From assembly GCF_003710915.1 (NCBI RefSeq), contig NZ_RHHR01000001.1:1-64000 (forward strand): a stretch of DNA of 64,000 bases, in the 5' to 3' direction. The translations under genes and the position numbers were made by a program. Each line of letters opens with the position of its first letter. The stretch's first letter is position 1. Shown in pieces: positions 7,624-16,559 of this stretch. The stretch is from Brevibacillus invocatus (GTDB lineage: Bacteria; Bacillota; Bacilli; Brevibacillales; Brevibacillaceae). Below the pieces are notes generated by a model. The model was not told where the DNA came from. It saw nothing but the letters and a program-made list of their open reading frames with translations, and made no database searches.

Positions 7624-7652
7624 ATTATACGGACAGCTGCCCAGATTGTAAA
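7624..7652 (-). promoter_or_regulatory. sigma A promoter of znuA
   Basis: On the minus strand TTTACA (7647-7652) and a perfect TATAAT (7624-7629) are 17 bp apart. The -35 overlaps one Zur-type box and another box lies downstream, a clear repression layout. Confidence 0.8.
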
Positions 7653-7670
7653 TAGGATTTATTACGATTT
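7650..7670 (-). promoter_or_regulatory. Zur-box-like palindrome overlapping the znuA -35
   Basis: On the minus strand the element starts AAATCGTAAT, a perfect half-site, and ends with a weaker half. About 17 of 20 defined positions match the B. subtilis Zur consensus. It lies in the divergent region and could also affect the PCYCGC gene at 7748. Confidence 0.7.
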
Positions 7671-7747
7671 ATTGGGTATAACTGCACATCTTCTTTTTTC
7701 TGCTCATTCCTCTATGCTACTATAGGTGGGAGGGGGTTAGTCCGAAA

Positions 7748-8251
7748 ATGAAATGGAATCGAAAATCATGGTTGCCTATCGCTTTCCTTACAGCAGCATT
7801 GCTCACAGGTTGCGCTTCTACCGATAACGCCAACTCGGACGCAGAGGGTCACGATCATACCCAACACGCGCCAAATGGCGATTTGCAGGAAACAACAGCA
7901 TCTGCCGATATTCTGCCGAGCTTCCTCGACAACCAGGACCCGGTCATTATCGAATCTTACAAAATCGCAGGTGCTAACCGCGAGCTGCTCAAATCCATTC
8001 CATGCTTCTGTGGCTGTGGCGAAAGCGCAGGTCATCTGCATAACGGAAACTGCTTTATCAAAGAAGAACTGGAAGACGGTTCGATTGTTTGGGATGATCA
8101 CGGAACTCGCTGCGGCGTTTGCATGGAGATCGCCGTTATTTCTTCCAAGCTGAAAGAAGCAGGAAAAACACCGTTGGAAATCCGCGAATACATCGATAGT
8201 GCCTATAAAGAAGGGTACGGAAAGCCTACACCTACTCCGATGCCTTCCTAA
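7748..8251 (+). CDS. PCYCGC-motif lipoprotein
   Basis: This 167-residue protein has a lipoprotein signal (MKWNRKSWLPIAFLTAALLTGC, lipobox LTGC), then a His/Asp stretch (EGHDHTQHAPNGD) and the family core SIPCFCGCGESAGHLHNGNC, followed by WDDHGTRCGVCMEI. The conserved Cys and His residues suggest metal or haem-like ligand binding on the outer face of the membrane; the function of this family is not known to me. It is divergent from znuA and shares a 179-bp intergenic region with two Zur-type boxes, so a role in zinc or another metal is plausible but inferred. Confidence 0.88.
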   Translation: MKWNRKSWLPIAFLTAALLTGCASTDNANSDAEGHDHTQHAPNGDLQETTASADILPSFLDNQDPVIIESYKIAGANRELLKSIPCFCGCGESAGHLHNGNCFIKEELEDGSIVWDDHGTRCGVCMEIAVISSKLKEAGKTPLEIREYIDSAYKEGYGKPTPTPMPS

Positions 8252-8276
8252 TCTAAAGTACATCACATACCGCTCG

Positions 8277-8310
8277 AAGTCTGGCATGTTCATCCTGCCA
8301 GGCTTTTTTC
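8277..8310 (+). terminator. terminator after the PCYCGC lipoprotein gene
   Basis: CTGGCA (8281-8286) pairs with TGCCAG a few bases later, extended by flanking bases, and is followed by GCTTTTTTC. Confidence 0.8.
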
Positions 8311-8338
8311 TCGTCCTGCCTGCCATAGTAAATCATAC

Positions 8339-8367
8339 TTGCAAACTGACGAGCTAATGACTATATT
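8339..8367 (+). promoter_or_regulatory. promoter of the padR-SEDS operon
   Basis: TTGCAA (8339-8344) and TATATT (8362-8367) are separated by 17 bp, about 55 nt upstream of the PadR start codon. Confidence 0.6.
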
Positions 8368-8368
8368 T

Positions 8369-8389
8369 ATACATAGATATCCGATGTAT
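8369..8389 (+). promoter_or_regulatory. candidate PadR operator
   Basis: ATACAT and ATGTAT form a perfect 6-bp inverted repeat with a 9-bp spacer, directly downstream of the -10. The position fits autorepression by the first gene of the operon. Confidence 0.5.
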
Positions 8390-8421
8390 CGATTATCAAG
8401 GTAAAAGGAGGTCCAGTCCAC

Positions 8422-8757
8422 TTGAAGATTAACAAAGAGCTCATGAAGGGAAGCACAGTCATCCTGATCCTCACCCTTCTGGATCGCAAGACGATGTATG
8501 GCTATGAAATGAGCAAAGAGATGGAAAATCGCTCAAACGGTGTGCTTTCTCTGAAAGAAGGAACGCTCTACCCCATCCTGCACACATTGGAGTCAGAAGG
8601 CATGGTCGAATCTTACTGGAGCACAGGCGAAGGAGAGCGAAAACGGAAATATTATCAGATCACGAAAAAAGGGCAAGGACATTTAAAAGAAAAACAGCAG
8701 GAATGGGTCTCCTTTCGCACGGCTGTCGATCAAGTCTTGGGAGGTGGGCAAGCATGA
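8422..8757 (+). CDS. PadR-family transcriptional regulator
   Basis: This 111-residue protein is a PadR winged-helix regulator. Typical segments are LILTLLDRKTMYGYEMSKEM, SLKEGTLYPILHTLESEGMV and KYYQITKKGQGHL. It starts with TTG preceded by AAAAGGAGGT. The stop codon overlaps the next start (ATGA), so it is translationally coupled to the HAAS-SEDS gene, a partnership seen in many Firmicutes PadR/HAAS pairs. Its ligand is unknown. Confidence 0.92.
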   Translation: MKINKELMKGSTVILILTLLDRKTMYGYEMSKEMENRSNGVLSLKEGTLYPILHTLESEGMVESYWSTGEGERKRKYYQITKKGQGHLKEKQQEWVSFRTAVDQVLGGGQA

Positions 8758-10082
8758 GCAGACAAAATCGCATCGATGAATACATACAACAAGTATGCCG
8801 TCATATTCGCAATAAGAACGTTCATGCCTCCATCTCACTCGAGCTGGAATGTCATCTGGCTGACAAAATGGAGGATTACGAATCGCAAGGCTACGACGAA
8901 GAGAACGCGATCAAACAGGCGATAGCCGATATGGGCGATCCCGAACAAGTGGGTAAGCAGCTCCATCACGCGCACAAGCCGCGTATGGAATGGAGCATCA
9001 TCGCAATTGTTGCCGTCCTGATTGGTTTTGGGCTTCTCGTCATGTACTCGCTTAGCGGCACTCAGTCTGCCAATCACTTATCTGGATGGTCTTTCTTTGA
9101 AAATAAAGTTATCGGAACGCTCTTGGGGCTCAGTCTTTTCATTGCCGTTCTTTTTGGTGATTATCGCAAGTTGAAGCCCTACAGCAAGCATCTCTATCTG
9201 GGCGCGCTTTTGATTACGTTTCTTGCATTGTTTCAAGGTGGAACCGTAAACGGTTCAGCTTCTTATCTAGATCTTGGAATCCTTCGCTTTGATGTAATGG
9301 GTATCACTACTCTGCTCACCATCATCGCACTTGCCGGAATGTTTTCAGAGTGGAATTGGGAAAGTCGTGGGACATATGTTAAAGCCTTCGCAGCCTTTTT
9401 CGCACCGTTTCTGATGATCTTGTCGGCTCCTGATATGCAATCCGCTTTTCTGTTGTTTGCTGGCTTCTTTGTCCTGATGATGACATCATCTGCTAAGAAA
9501 AAGGTGACCTTTACCCTGTTTGGTTTGATCACTGGTTCTATCGCTTGTCTCGCCTTTCTCTTCATCAGGCCATACCAGACTGGCCGAATTGCTGCGTTTC
9601 TCGATCCCTATGCCGATCCGAATGGAGCAGGCTATATGATCGTTCAATCGTTAAAGCTCGTACAGTCAGCCGGACTCTGGGGGAATGGCTTTGGAGCACG
9701 TGTCGATTCCCTTCCTACAGTAGAGTCGGAGTTCATTTTCACCTACATCGTTTATAGCTTTGGAATTGTCACCGGCTCAGTCATCCTGCTTCTAGGTATC
9801 GCCCTGTTGATCCGTCTTCTAAAAGCTGTAAAGGGTGTGCGGGATTCTTATGGATTCATGCTGATGGCAGGGCTGATGACACTCTTCTTCATCCCGTACT
9901 TCTGGAACATCCTGATGGTCGTTGGCCTTATGCCGATCACTTCGGTGAACCTGCCATTCATCAGTCATGGAAATGTGCAATTCGTTCTGCAAATGCTGCT
10001 CATGGGACTTGTTTTGAATATTTACCGCAACAAAGACATTCAGCCCTGGACAGACAAAAGTATCCTGACCAAGAACCGCTAG
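8754..10082 (+). CDS. HAAS domain fused to FtsW/RodA/SpoVE-family (SEDS) membrane protein
   Basis: The 442-residue protein has an N-terminal cytoplasmic HAAS-type helical domain (about 1-75, including ADMGDPEQVGKQLHHAH) followed by about ten membrane segments of the SEDS family, which polymerise peptidoglycan from lipid II. SEDS signatures include DPNGAGYMIVQSLKLVQSAG, LWGNGFGA, LPTVESEFIF and a C-terminal NLPFISHGN (canonical NLPFISYGG). The Asp expected in the HTDFIF motif, catalytic in RodA/FtsW, is Glu here (residue 326). Start ATG 8754 is chosen because it forms the ATGA overlap with padR. Cell wall role is probable; activity is uncertain. Confidence 0.88.
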   Translation: MSRQNRIDEYIQQVCRHIRNKNVHASISLELECHLADKMEDYESQGYDEENAIKQAIADMGDPEQVGKQLHHAHKPRMEWSIIAIVAVLIGFGLLVMYSLSGTQSANHLSGWSFFENKVIGTLLGLSLFIAVLFGDYRKLKPYSKHLYLGALLITFLALFQGGTVNGSASYLDLGILRFDVMGITTLLTIIALAGMFSEWNWESRGTYVKAFAAFFAPFLMILSAPDMQSAFLLFAGFFVLMMTSSAKKKVTFTLFGLITGSIACLAFLFIRPYQTGRIAAFLDPYADPNGAGYMIVQSLKLVQSAGLWGNGFGARVDSLPTVESEFIFTYIVYSFGIVTGSVILLLGIALLIRLLKAVKGVRDSYGFMLMAGLMTLFFIPYFWNILMVVGLMPITSVNLPFISHGNVQFVLQMLLMGLVLNIYRNKDIQPWTDKSILTKNR

Positions 10083-10087
10083 TATGC

Positions 10088-10128
10088 AAAAAAGGAGTAA
10101 AGCCCACTCAGGCTCTACTCCTTTTACG
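10088..10128. terminator. bidirectional terminator between the SEDS gene and nadA
   Basis: AAAAGGAGTAAAGCC and GGCTCTACTCCTTTT form a long stem with a short loop. Runs of A before and T after make it usable from both strands for the two convergent genes. Confidence 0.85.
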
Positions 10129-10130
10129 TT

Positions 10131-11078
10131 TTATGAACCAGGCGCTACTTCCAGCATGCGCTCCAAGGAAGCTCGTGCGGCATCGGCCACGTCTTTTGGC
10201 ACGTAAATTTCCGGTTTCATGTTCTCCAGCGCTTCTACGCACTTCTTTAGGTTGTTTACCTTCATGTTTGGACAAACCAGATATTTGGATGCGAAAATGA
10301 ACGTTTTGTCCGGGCTATCCTTTTCCAGCATGTAGCGCGTTCCATCTTCCGTTCCGATGATGAATTCCTTGTGCTCGGACTCGCGGCAGTACTTGAGAAT
10401 ACCGGTAGTTGAACCGACGTAGTCAGCGAGCGCGACCACCTCAGGGCGACATTCCGGATGTACGACCACGACAGCGTTTGGATGCTGCTGCTTCAGTGTG
10501 ACGATATCTTCGACAGACAGCTGGTCATGCGTATTGCAGTAGCCCTCCCAGATAATCATCTTCTTGTCGGTAAATTGCGATACATAGTGGCCCAGGTTTT
10601 TATCTGGAACCCAAATAATCTCATCACTGTCTACCGACTCAATGACTCTCTTGGCATTGGAGGACGTACAGCAAATATGCGTCTCAGCCTTCACATCAGC
10701 AGACGTGTTGATATAGGCGACGACCTTTGCGTTAGGATGCTCTGCTTTCAGCTTGCGCAGACCGTCCACATTGACCATGTCCGCCATCGGACAGCCAGCG
10801 CGTTCATCCGGAATGATCACGGTTTTTTGGGGATTGAGAATTTTTGCACTTTCTCCCATGAAGTGAACTCCGCAGAAGAGGATGACATCTGCATCTGTTT
10901 CCTTTGCTTTTTGCGCCAGTCCGAACGAATCTCCGATATAATCAGCCACTTCCTGGATCTCAGGGCGTTGATAAAAATGAGCAAGAATAATAGCGTTTCT
11001 CTCTTTTTTCAGTTGAAGCAACCGTTCACGTAACTCAGCGTTGCGCTGGGCTTTTTTTTCAAGCGCTAAAGCGTCCAT
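10131..11078 (-). CDS. nadA: quinolinate synthase
   Basis: NadA condenses iminoaspartate with dihydroxyacetone phosphate to quinolinate for NAD synthesis, using a 4Fe-4S cluster. The 315-residue protein is the shorter form. Likely cluster ligands are Cys96 (ERAGCPMAD), Cys181 (EGYCNTH) and Cys269 (YLVCPNM); AHFYQRPEIQEVADYIGDS and VHPEC are also conserved. A near-consensus promoter lies upstream. nadC is 6 kb away in another unit, unlike the usual nadB-nadC-nadA cluster. Confidence 0.95.
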   Translation of the reverse strand: MDALALEKKAQRNAELRERLLQLKKERNAIILAHFYQRPEIQEVADYIGDSFGLAQKAKETDADVILFCGVHFMGESAKILNPQKTVIIPDERAGCPMADMVNVDGLRKLKAEHPNAKVVAYINTSADVKAETHICCTSSNAKRVIESVDSDEIIWVPDKNLGHYVSQFTDKKMIIWEGYCNTHDQLSVEDIVTLKQQHPNAVVVVHPECRPEVVALADYVGSTTGILKYCRESEHKEFIIGTEDGTRYMLEKDSPDKTFIFASKYLVCPNMKVNNLKKCVEALENMKPEIYVPKDVADAARASLERMLEVAPGS

Positions 11079-11116
11079 GTGAAAAGTCCCCCTACTAGGT
11101 GTCTTAATTTACGGTC

Positions 11117-11145
11117 ATTGTAAGCGGATAACCGAGCAATGTCAA
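11117..11145 (-). promoter_or_regulatory. sigma A promoter of nadA
   Basis: On the minus strand TTGACA (11140-11145) and TACAAT (11117-11122) are 17 bp apart, 39 nt upstream of the nadA start codon and just downstream of the HAD gene stop. Confidence 0.8.
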
Positions 11146-11168
11146 TGAATGGAGTCTGGATGAAACAG

Positions 11169-12032
11169 CTACTCGCATTCCGTGATCTGTTGGCGAATAA
11201 ATTGAGCCACGCCATCGTCATCGTGATGAGGTGCGATGTATTTCGCCAGTTCCTTGATTTCCGGGGACGCGTTTTCCATTGCTACAGCGTAGCCCGCTGC
11301 ACTCAGAGCCTCCCGATCATTCTCTGCATCGCCAAAGACCATGACTTCCTCTGGACGAATTCCCCATTTGTTGCAAAAGTAAAGAAGACCTTCCCACTTG
11401 GACACGCCTTGGGGCAGCATCTCTACATTGTGTCTGCCGGATGAAGTAATGTTTACCTGGCTGTTCCAAGGCACCAGCTTCTCCCTGACCCATTCCAGCA
11501 GCTCAGGATTGCTATGCCAGATAAACAGCTTAACGATTTTGGTTTCTGCCTTGCTCAGCATCTCTAGCATTTCTTGCAGAGGAATTACTCTTGCTAGCTT
11601 GTAAAAGGCGAACTTGCGGATCGAGATCCCTTCCAGCGAAGTATCCTCCTCCAACATGGCCTCCAAACGTTCCCGATCCTCCTGAATCATCCAGCGATTG
11701 CTCGCGGTGTCGTGAAGCTCGTAGTAAAGAACCTCCTGACGCAGCGTAAGAATGGCATCGGCAACCAGGTCATTGGGTAGAAGCGTTTGGTGTACCATCT
11801 TTCCGTCGCTTTCAAATACAGTCGCTCCGTTGCTGCACACAAAACCGTCAAACGGAAAGGCATCAATCGGGATTTGTGCTGATCCAAAGGTACGTCCCGT
11901 CGAAAGCACCAGCTTGCACCCCTGCTGTTGCAGCTCCAGACATGCCTTTTTGGTAGTCTCCGTCATTTGGGATTCTTTGTTCAACAAAGTTCCATCCATA
12001 TCAAAAGCAGCAAGGCGAGGTTTGAGTCCCAT
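11169..12032 (-). CDS. Cof-type HAD-superfamily hydrolase
   Basis: This 287-residue protein is a HAD phosphatase of the Cof/YkrA subclass with a C2b cap. Motif I is FDMDGTLLN (nucleophile Asp and acid Asp), motif II LSTGR, Lys in KLFIW or GVSKWEGL, and motif III FGDAENDREAL. Such enzymes dephosphorylate sugar phosphates, flavins or pyridoxal phosphate; the substrate cannot be read from sequence. It lies downstream of ftsH behind a terminator-like hairpin. Confidence 0.9.
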   Translation of the reverse strand: MGLKPRLAAFDMDGTLLNKESQMTETTKKACLELQQQGCKLVLSTGRTFGSAQIPIDAFPFDGFVCSNGATVFESDGKMVHQTLLPNDLVADAILTLRQEVLYYELHDTASNRWMIQEDRERLEAMLEEDTSLEGISIRKFAFYKLARVIPLQEMLEMLSKAETKIVKLFIWHSNPELLEWVREKLVPWNSQVNITSSGRHNVEMLPQGVSKWEGLLYFCNKWGIRPEEVMVFGDAENDREALSAAGYAVAMENASPEIKELAKYIAPHHDDDGVAQFIRQQITECE

Positions 12033-12089
12033 CCTATTTCCCCCTTAACAGGCATCTTGTACAGCAAGCGACGTATTCAAATAGTAGAA

Positions 12090-12116
12090 GAAAAGGAGCA
12101 CCAGAGGCGCTCCTTA
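12090..12116 (-). terminator. terminator at the end of ftsH
   Basis: On the minus strand AAGGAGC pairs with GCTCCTT and is followed by TTCTTC. The stem begins at the ftsH stop codon. Confidence 0.65.
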
Positions 12117-14090
12117 TTGTTTCGGTTCATCGTTTTTAGCTTCGTCTACTGTGGTTTCCGCAGCGTCTGTCGCTTCTTTCACTTCTTCTTTTCCTTCATC
12201 TTTCTTCGGTTGAATGTTCACGACCACGTCTTGGTTGTTCGCTGGGTCATTGTCCATTTTACCGGTTTCGATCAGTTGTTTGATTTGCCCGGAGTCCAGT
12301 GTTTCCACACGGAGCAACGTAGTAGCAATCAGGTCGAGCTGATCACGGTGCTTGGTCAGCAAATCTCTACACTTCTCATAGCACTCGTTAATGATATTTT
12401 GCATCTCTTGGTCGATCTCATAAGCGATCTTATCGGAGTAGTTACGTTCAGTGCCGTAGTCACGCCCCAGGAAGACCTGACCTTGGGCTTTACCGAATTG
12501 CATCGGACCTAGACGACTCATACCGTACTCTGTAATCATGCTACGCGCAATAGCTGTAGCACGTTGGAAGTCGTTGTGTGCACCGGTACTGATATCACCG
12601 AGAACCAATTCTTCCGCCACACGCCCACCCAAAAGACCTGTTATCTTGTCAAGCAAGTCTGTTTTGGTAGCAAAGAAACGGTCTTCCTTCGGCAAGAACA
12701 CGGTGTATCCACCTGCTTGGCCGCGTGGAATAATAGTGACCTTATGTACCATCTCAGCATTTTTCAAGTGGTAGCCGATGATCGTATGACCAGCTTCGTG
12801 GAAAGCAACCAGACGTCTTTCGTCCTCGCTGACGACGCGGGATTTTTTCGCCGGACCGGCAATCACACGGTCAATCGCTTCGTCCACTTCCACCATATTG
12901 ATCATCTTTTTGTTTTTACGCGCAGTCATGAGCGCTGCTTCGTTCAACAGGTTTTCCAAGTCAGCACCTGTGAAGCCCGATGTACCGCGAGCAATCACGT
13001 CCAGCTTCACGTCGTCACCAAGCGGCTTGTTGCGGGCATGAACCTTGAGCACCGCTTCGCGACCCTTGATATCCGGGCGATCTACTGTAATTTGACGGTC
13101 AAAACGACCTGGGCGCAACAATGCCGGATCGAGAATGTCAGGGCGGTTCGTCGCAGCCACCATGATGATACCTTCGTTTCCGCCAAAGCCGTCCATCTCT
13201 ACGAGCAATTGGTTCAACGTCTGCTCGCGCTCATCGTGACCGCCGCCGAGTCCAGCTCCACGCTGACGACCCACTGCGTCGATCTCGTCAATGAAGATAA
13301 TGCACGGAGCATTTTTCTTCGCGTTTTCGAACAAATCGCGGACGCGGGAAGCACCCACACCGACGAACATCTCTACGAAATCGGAACCGGAGATACTGAA
13401 GAATGGAACTCCTGCCTCACCCGCAACAGCACGTGCCAGCAAGGTTTTACCTGTACCTGGAGGTCCGACAAGCAGTACCCCTTTTGGAATCCGGGCTCCC
13501 ACCGCATTGAACTTGCGTGGGTCTTTCAGGAAGTCAACCACTTCCTCCAGTTCTGCTTTCTCTTCGTCTGCACCCGCCACATCGTCGAATGTGACGCGTT
13601 TCTTCTCTTCGTTGTACAGCTTCGCACGGCTTTTGCCGAAGTTCATCACTCGGCTGCCTCCGCCCTGCGCGTTGTTCAACAGGAAGAAGAACAAGATGAA
13701 GATGATCACGAACGGAATGATCGAGGTCAGGAACGTGAGCCAGATGCTGTTGCCCTCGGCTGGATTGACCTCTACAATTTTCACCTTTTGCTCATCGATC
13801 TTTTGTTCGATCAACGAGATAATATCGGATTGAGTCAGTGGAACGTTGGTAAAAAACTTGTTACTTTCCTGTCCCGGGGCTGGATTGGCCAGAACACCAT
13901 CTACCCTGTATGTACCATTCTCAGGACGAATGGCCATCTCGGTGATGTTGTCGGCTTTCAAATGCACCCGGAAATCCTGATATGTAAGTTTCCCAACCTT
14001 ATCAGTACCGGAGAGGATGAAATTTACGATCCCGACCGTGACAAGAAAAATAAGTAGGTAGAACCCGGTATTACGAAAAAAGCGATTCAT
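12114..14090 (-). CDS. ftsH: ATP-dependent zinc metalloprotease FtsH
   Basis: FtsH is a membrane-anchored AAA+ protease that degrades unstable and misassembled proteins, and in Bacillus supports sporulation. The 658 residues show two membrane segments (about 7-25 and 108-130) around an extracytoplasmic domain, then the AAA domain with Walker A GPPGTGKT, Walker [11 protein letters not shown] and the arginine-finger region RPGRFDRQI. The zinc site is HEAGH. The C-terminal tail is acidic and low in complexity (about 610-658). It is the last gene of the tilS-hpt-ftsH group, as in B. subtilis, with its own promoter. Confidence 0.98.
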   Translation of the reverse strand: MNRFFRNTGFYLLIFLVTVGIVNFILSGTDKVGKLTYQDFRVHLKADNITEMAIRPENGTYRVDGVLANPAPGQESNKFFTNVPLTQSDIISLIEQKIDEQKVKIVEVNPAEGNSIWLTFLTSIIPFVIIFILFFFLLNNAQGGGSRVMNFGKSRAKLYNEEKKRVTFDDVAGADEEKAELEEVVDFLKDPRKFNAVGARIPKGVLLVGPPGTGKTLLARAVAGEAGVPFFSISGSDFVEMFVGVGASRVRDLFENAKKNAPCIIFIDEIDAVGRQRGAGLGGGHDEREQTLNQLLVEMDGFGGNEGIIMVAATNRPDILDPALLRPGRFDRQITVDRPDIKGREAVLKVHARNKPLGDDVKLDVIARGTSGFTGADLENLLNEAALMTARKNKKMINMVEVDEAIDRVIAGPAKKSRVVSEDERRLVAFHEAGHTIIGYHLKNAEMVHKVTIIPRGQAGGYTVFLPKEDRFFATKTDLLDKITGLLGGRVAEELVLGDISTGAHNDFQRATAIARSMITEYGMSRLGPMQFGKAQGQVFLGRDYGTERNYSDKIAYEIDQEMQNIINECYEKCRDLLTKHRDQLDLIATTLLRVETLDSGQIKQLIETGKMDNDPANNQDVVVNIQPKKDEGKEEVKEATDAAETTVDEAKNDEPKQ

Positions 14091-14124
14091 TCCTTACCTC
14101 CTCTCACGAACAGACACTTTTGAC

Positions 14125-14154
14125 ATTTTACCATATTAAGCAAGGTCTTCACAA
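14125..14154 (-). promoter_or_regulatory. promoter of ftsH
   Basis: On the minus strand TTGTGA (14149-14154) and TAAAAT (14125-14130) are 18 bp apart, and TGG before the -10 gives an extended element. It lies in the 69-bp gap after hpt. Confidence 0.6.
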
Positions 14155-14159
14155 CAAAG

Positions 14160-14699
14160 CTACTTGGTGTAAACCTCAGGCTTCAGCACACCAATGAACG
14201 GCAGATTCCGATACTTTTCGGAGTAGTCCAGACCGTACCCCACCACGAATTCGTCAGGAATATCGTAGCCGCTGTAATCCGGAGAGATATCCACCTTGCG
14301 ACGCTCCGGCTTGTTCAGCAGTGTAACTACTTTCACTGACGCCGCTTCGCGATGACGCAAAAGCTCAACCAGTCGGCTCAAGGTCAAACCGCTGTCCATG
14401 ATGTCTTCTACAACCAGTACATGCCTGTTTTGCACAGAGGTATCCAGGTCCTTCAGGATTTTTACCATACCCGAGGACTCTGTACCGCTTCCGTAGCTGG
14501 AAACTGCCATAAAGTCCATTTCACATGGAATATCCATATGACGGATCAGGTCAGCCATGAATACAACGGCACCTTTCAATACGCAGATGACCAGAGGGTT
14601 TTTATCTCTGTATTCTGCTGCCAGTGTTGCACCCAGTTCTTTTACCTTTTCCGCGATCTGCTCCTCAGAAAGCAAAATCTTCTCGATGTCTTGATTCAT
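14160..14699 (-). CDS. hpt: hypoxanthine phosphoribosyltransferase
   Basis: This 179-residue purine salvage enzyme converts hypoxanthine or guanine plus PRPP to IMP or GMP. The PRPP-binding motif is [14 protein letters not shown], and the flexible loop [12 protein letters not shown] and C-terminal [20 protein letters not shown] are clear. It overlaps tilS by four bases (ATGA), so the two are translationally coupled; in B. subtilis TilS and HprT also interact. Confidence 0.97.
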   Translation of the reverse strand: MNQDIEKILLSEEQIAEKVKELGATLAAEYRDKNPLVICVLKGAVVFMADLIRHMDIPCEMDFMAVSSYGSGTESSGMVKILKDLDTSVQNRHVLVVEDIMDSGLTLSRLVELLRHREAASVKVVTLLNKPERRKVDISPDYSGYDIPDEFVVGYGLDYSEKYRNLPFIGVLKPEVYTK

Positions 14700-16126
14700 T
14701 CAAAAACCTCCCGCCAATCTTCTCCAAACTCTACCCGCACGTGCAAAAAACGCCTAGTCTGTTCTCGTATCGGCGCTACGGCGGAACGACGCACACCCGG
14801 CACCCAAATAACCTGATCTTCGGCAGTCAAAAGAGGGAGTTTGTCGCGCCAGTCTCTTGGAACCTTGGCATCGATCAACAGCTCTTTCAGCTTTTTCTCC
14901 GATTGAAAGCCCATCATCGAGAGACGATCACCCGGTTTTCGGTTGCGCACATATAGCGTATCAGGCAGACAATCCGCATCAAAAATCGCTTCATTGTCTA
15001 AAAGCAGCTTCCAGTCCACTGGACCATTCAGGTAAGACGTATGTACAGCAGCCTTTCCTTCCGCTATCCAAGTAACCCCCGGAACAGCGAGCTTATAACA
15101 ATAAGTATGTATGTCCTCTGTACGTCCATTACACCGAAAATGAATTTGTCCATAAACCCTTTTTACCACTAGGTTTTTAGGCAAATGCAGCTCCGAAGAA
15201 GGACGCGTCCCCCTTGACATGTACAAAACGGTCTCCACATGCTGCGAAGACCACTCGGTTTGCTTTGAGAGATAACTTAATATTAGAGTAATCATTCTCC
15301 TTTGTAAAGCAACGTCACAACTTTGAAACTTGTCGTTGTCGATTCCAATCCAATTCGAATTTTGCCCGATTATCAACTGTTTCAGCTGTTCCTTGGCGAG
15401 TCGTTCCAGCAGCGATTCGTCTTGTCGAATCGCCTCGGCTGCCTGAAGAATATGCTCCCTGTAACGACTGTTGACCTCCTCCAAAAGAGGCATGACCTCC
15501 AACCGAAGCAGGTTTCGCTTGTACTTTCTGGATTGGTTGCTGCTGTCTTCTCGTGGCTGCAAGCCATGATCCCGACAATATCGTTCCAGTTCTTTCCTCG
15601 TTTTATGCAAAAGAGGACGGATTAGCTCGACATGATTCGTTCTTTCCATCGGACGCTTTTTGGGCATGCCTGCAAGTCCGTGAAGCCGCGTTCCGCGAAT
15701 CATGCGAAACAAGATCGTCTCCACCTGGTCATCCGCATGGTGGGCCAGCGCCACTTTGGTCGCGTGGACCTTCTCCGCAACCTCCCGATACAGGCGATAA
15801 CGGAGCTCTCGACTCGCCTCCTGAGCGCCCATCCCCGTCTCCTCCATGTAAGCCGGGACATCGCGTTCAAAAAGATGAAAGGCAACGCCCAGCTGATGAC
15901 ACAATTCTTCAGCAAACAAAGCGTCTTGTCGGGCCTCTTCACCTCGAAAGCCGTGATTCAAATGAACCGCATGCAGCTTCCAGCCGTATTGATAGTTTTG
16001 ATTTAGTGTCACCAAGATATGCAGGAGAGCTGTCGAATCATTCCCCCCCGACAATCCGGTCACAATCGTCTCACCTGGGAGGAGCAATGCGTGTTGTTCA
16101 ATCTCGTTGTGTACGCTTTCCAGCAT
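14696..16126 (-). CDS. tilS: tRNA(Ile)-lysidine synthase
   Basis: TilS converts the wobble C of the CAU anticodon of a minor tRNA-Ile to lysidine, so it reads AUA instead of AUG. The 476 residues include the PP-loop [11 protein letters not shown] near residue 28, [18 protein letters not shown], a central substrate domain and a C-terminal domain with [40 protein letters not shown]. Its first 29 bases overlap the end of the downstream ThrE-like gene. Confidence 0.96.
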   Translation of the reverse strand: MLESVHNEIEQHALLLPGETIVTGLSGGNDSTALLHILVTLNQNYQYGWKLHAVHLNHGFRGEEARQDALFAEELCHQLGVAFHLFERDVPAYMEETGMGAQEASRELRYRLYREVAEKVHATKVALAHHADDQVETILFRMIRGTRLHGLAGMPKKRPMERTNHVELIRPLLHKTRKELERYCRDHGLQPREDSSNQSRKYKRNLLRLEVMPLLEEVNSRYREHILQAAEAIRQDESLLERLAKEQLKQLIIGQNSNWIGIDNDKFQSCDVALQRRMITLILSYLSKQTEWSSQHVETVLYMSRGTRPSSELHLPKNLVVKRVYGQIHFRCNGRTEDIHTYCYKLAVPGVTWIAEGKAAVHTSYLNGPVDWKLLLDNEAIFDADCLPDTLYVRNRKPGDRLSMMGFQSEKKLKELLIDAKVPRDWRDKLPLLTAEDQVIWVPGVRRSAVAPIREQTRRFLHVRVEFGEDWREVFE

Positions 16127-16559
16127 AACGGGCTCCTTTCCAGATCGTCAGGACCGAGATCCCAAATATCAAGCCCGAAGCAATCGCCCCTGCTACCAGC
16201 AAGGTTTGTGTAGCCAGCGTGATGCCTCCCACATAATCATTATTGACAAAGGCAAGCATGGATTTGTAAGCCAACGATCCAGGAACAAGGGGGATGACGC
16301 CTGCTACACTGAAGTTGGTCGAAGGTACACGAAGCAGGACGGAAAGGAGCTGACTCAGCAACGACACGACGGATGCTGACACCAGCGTAGAGAGCAACAC
16401 CTCTGCCCCAAGCATAGGGAGAAACGAGAAGACCAGCCATCCGACCATTCCTGCCATACCACCTGCCAAAATCGTCCGAACTGGGACATTAAACAAAATG
16501 CACCAGGCAGTAGAAGAGATCAAGCTAAGTGCCAATCCTTTTATTAACATCGTACTCAC
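16098..16559 (-). CDS. threonine/serine exporter, small subunit (ThrE C-terminal half)
   Basis: This 153-residue membrane protein has about five hydrophobic segments and contains GVIPLVPGSLAYKSMLAFVNNDY, the hallmark of the DUF3815/ThrE_2 half. Together with the larger protein encoded immediately upstream (4-bp overlap) it is equivalent to the one-piece ThrE of Corynebacterium. The pair probably exports small neutral amino acids; the substrate is inferred from the family. The pair sits between yabT and tilS, where B. subtilis has no such genes. Confidence 0.88.
   Translation of the reverse strand: MSTMLIKGLALSLISSTAWCILFNVPVRTILAGGMAGMVGWLVFSFLPMLGAEVLLSTLVSASVVSLLSQLLSVLLRVPSTNFSVAGVIPLVPGSLAYKSMLAFVNNDYVGGITLATQTLLVAGAIASGLIFGISVLTIWKGARYAGKRTQRD

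Noticed and set aside
12564-14057. Plus-strand open frame of 497 codons
   Set aside because: It is a shadow of ftsH on the other strand; length reflects codon bias of the real gene, not coding on this strand.
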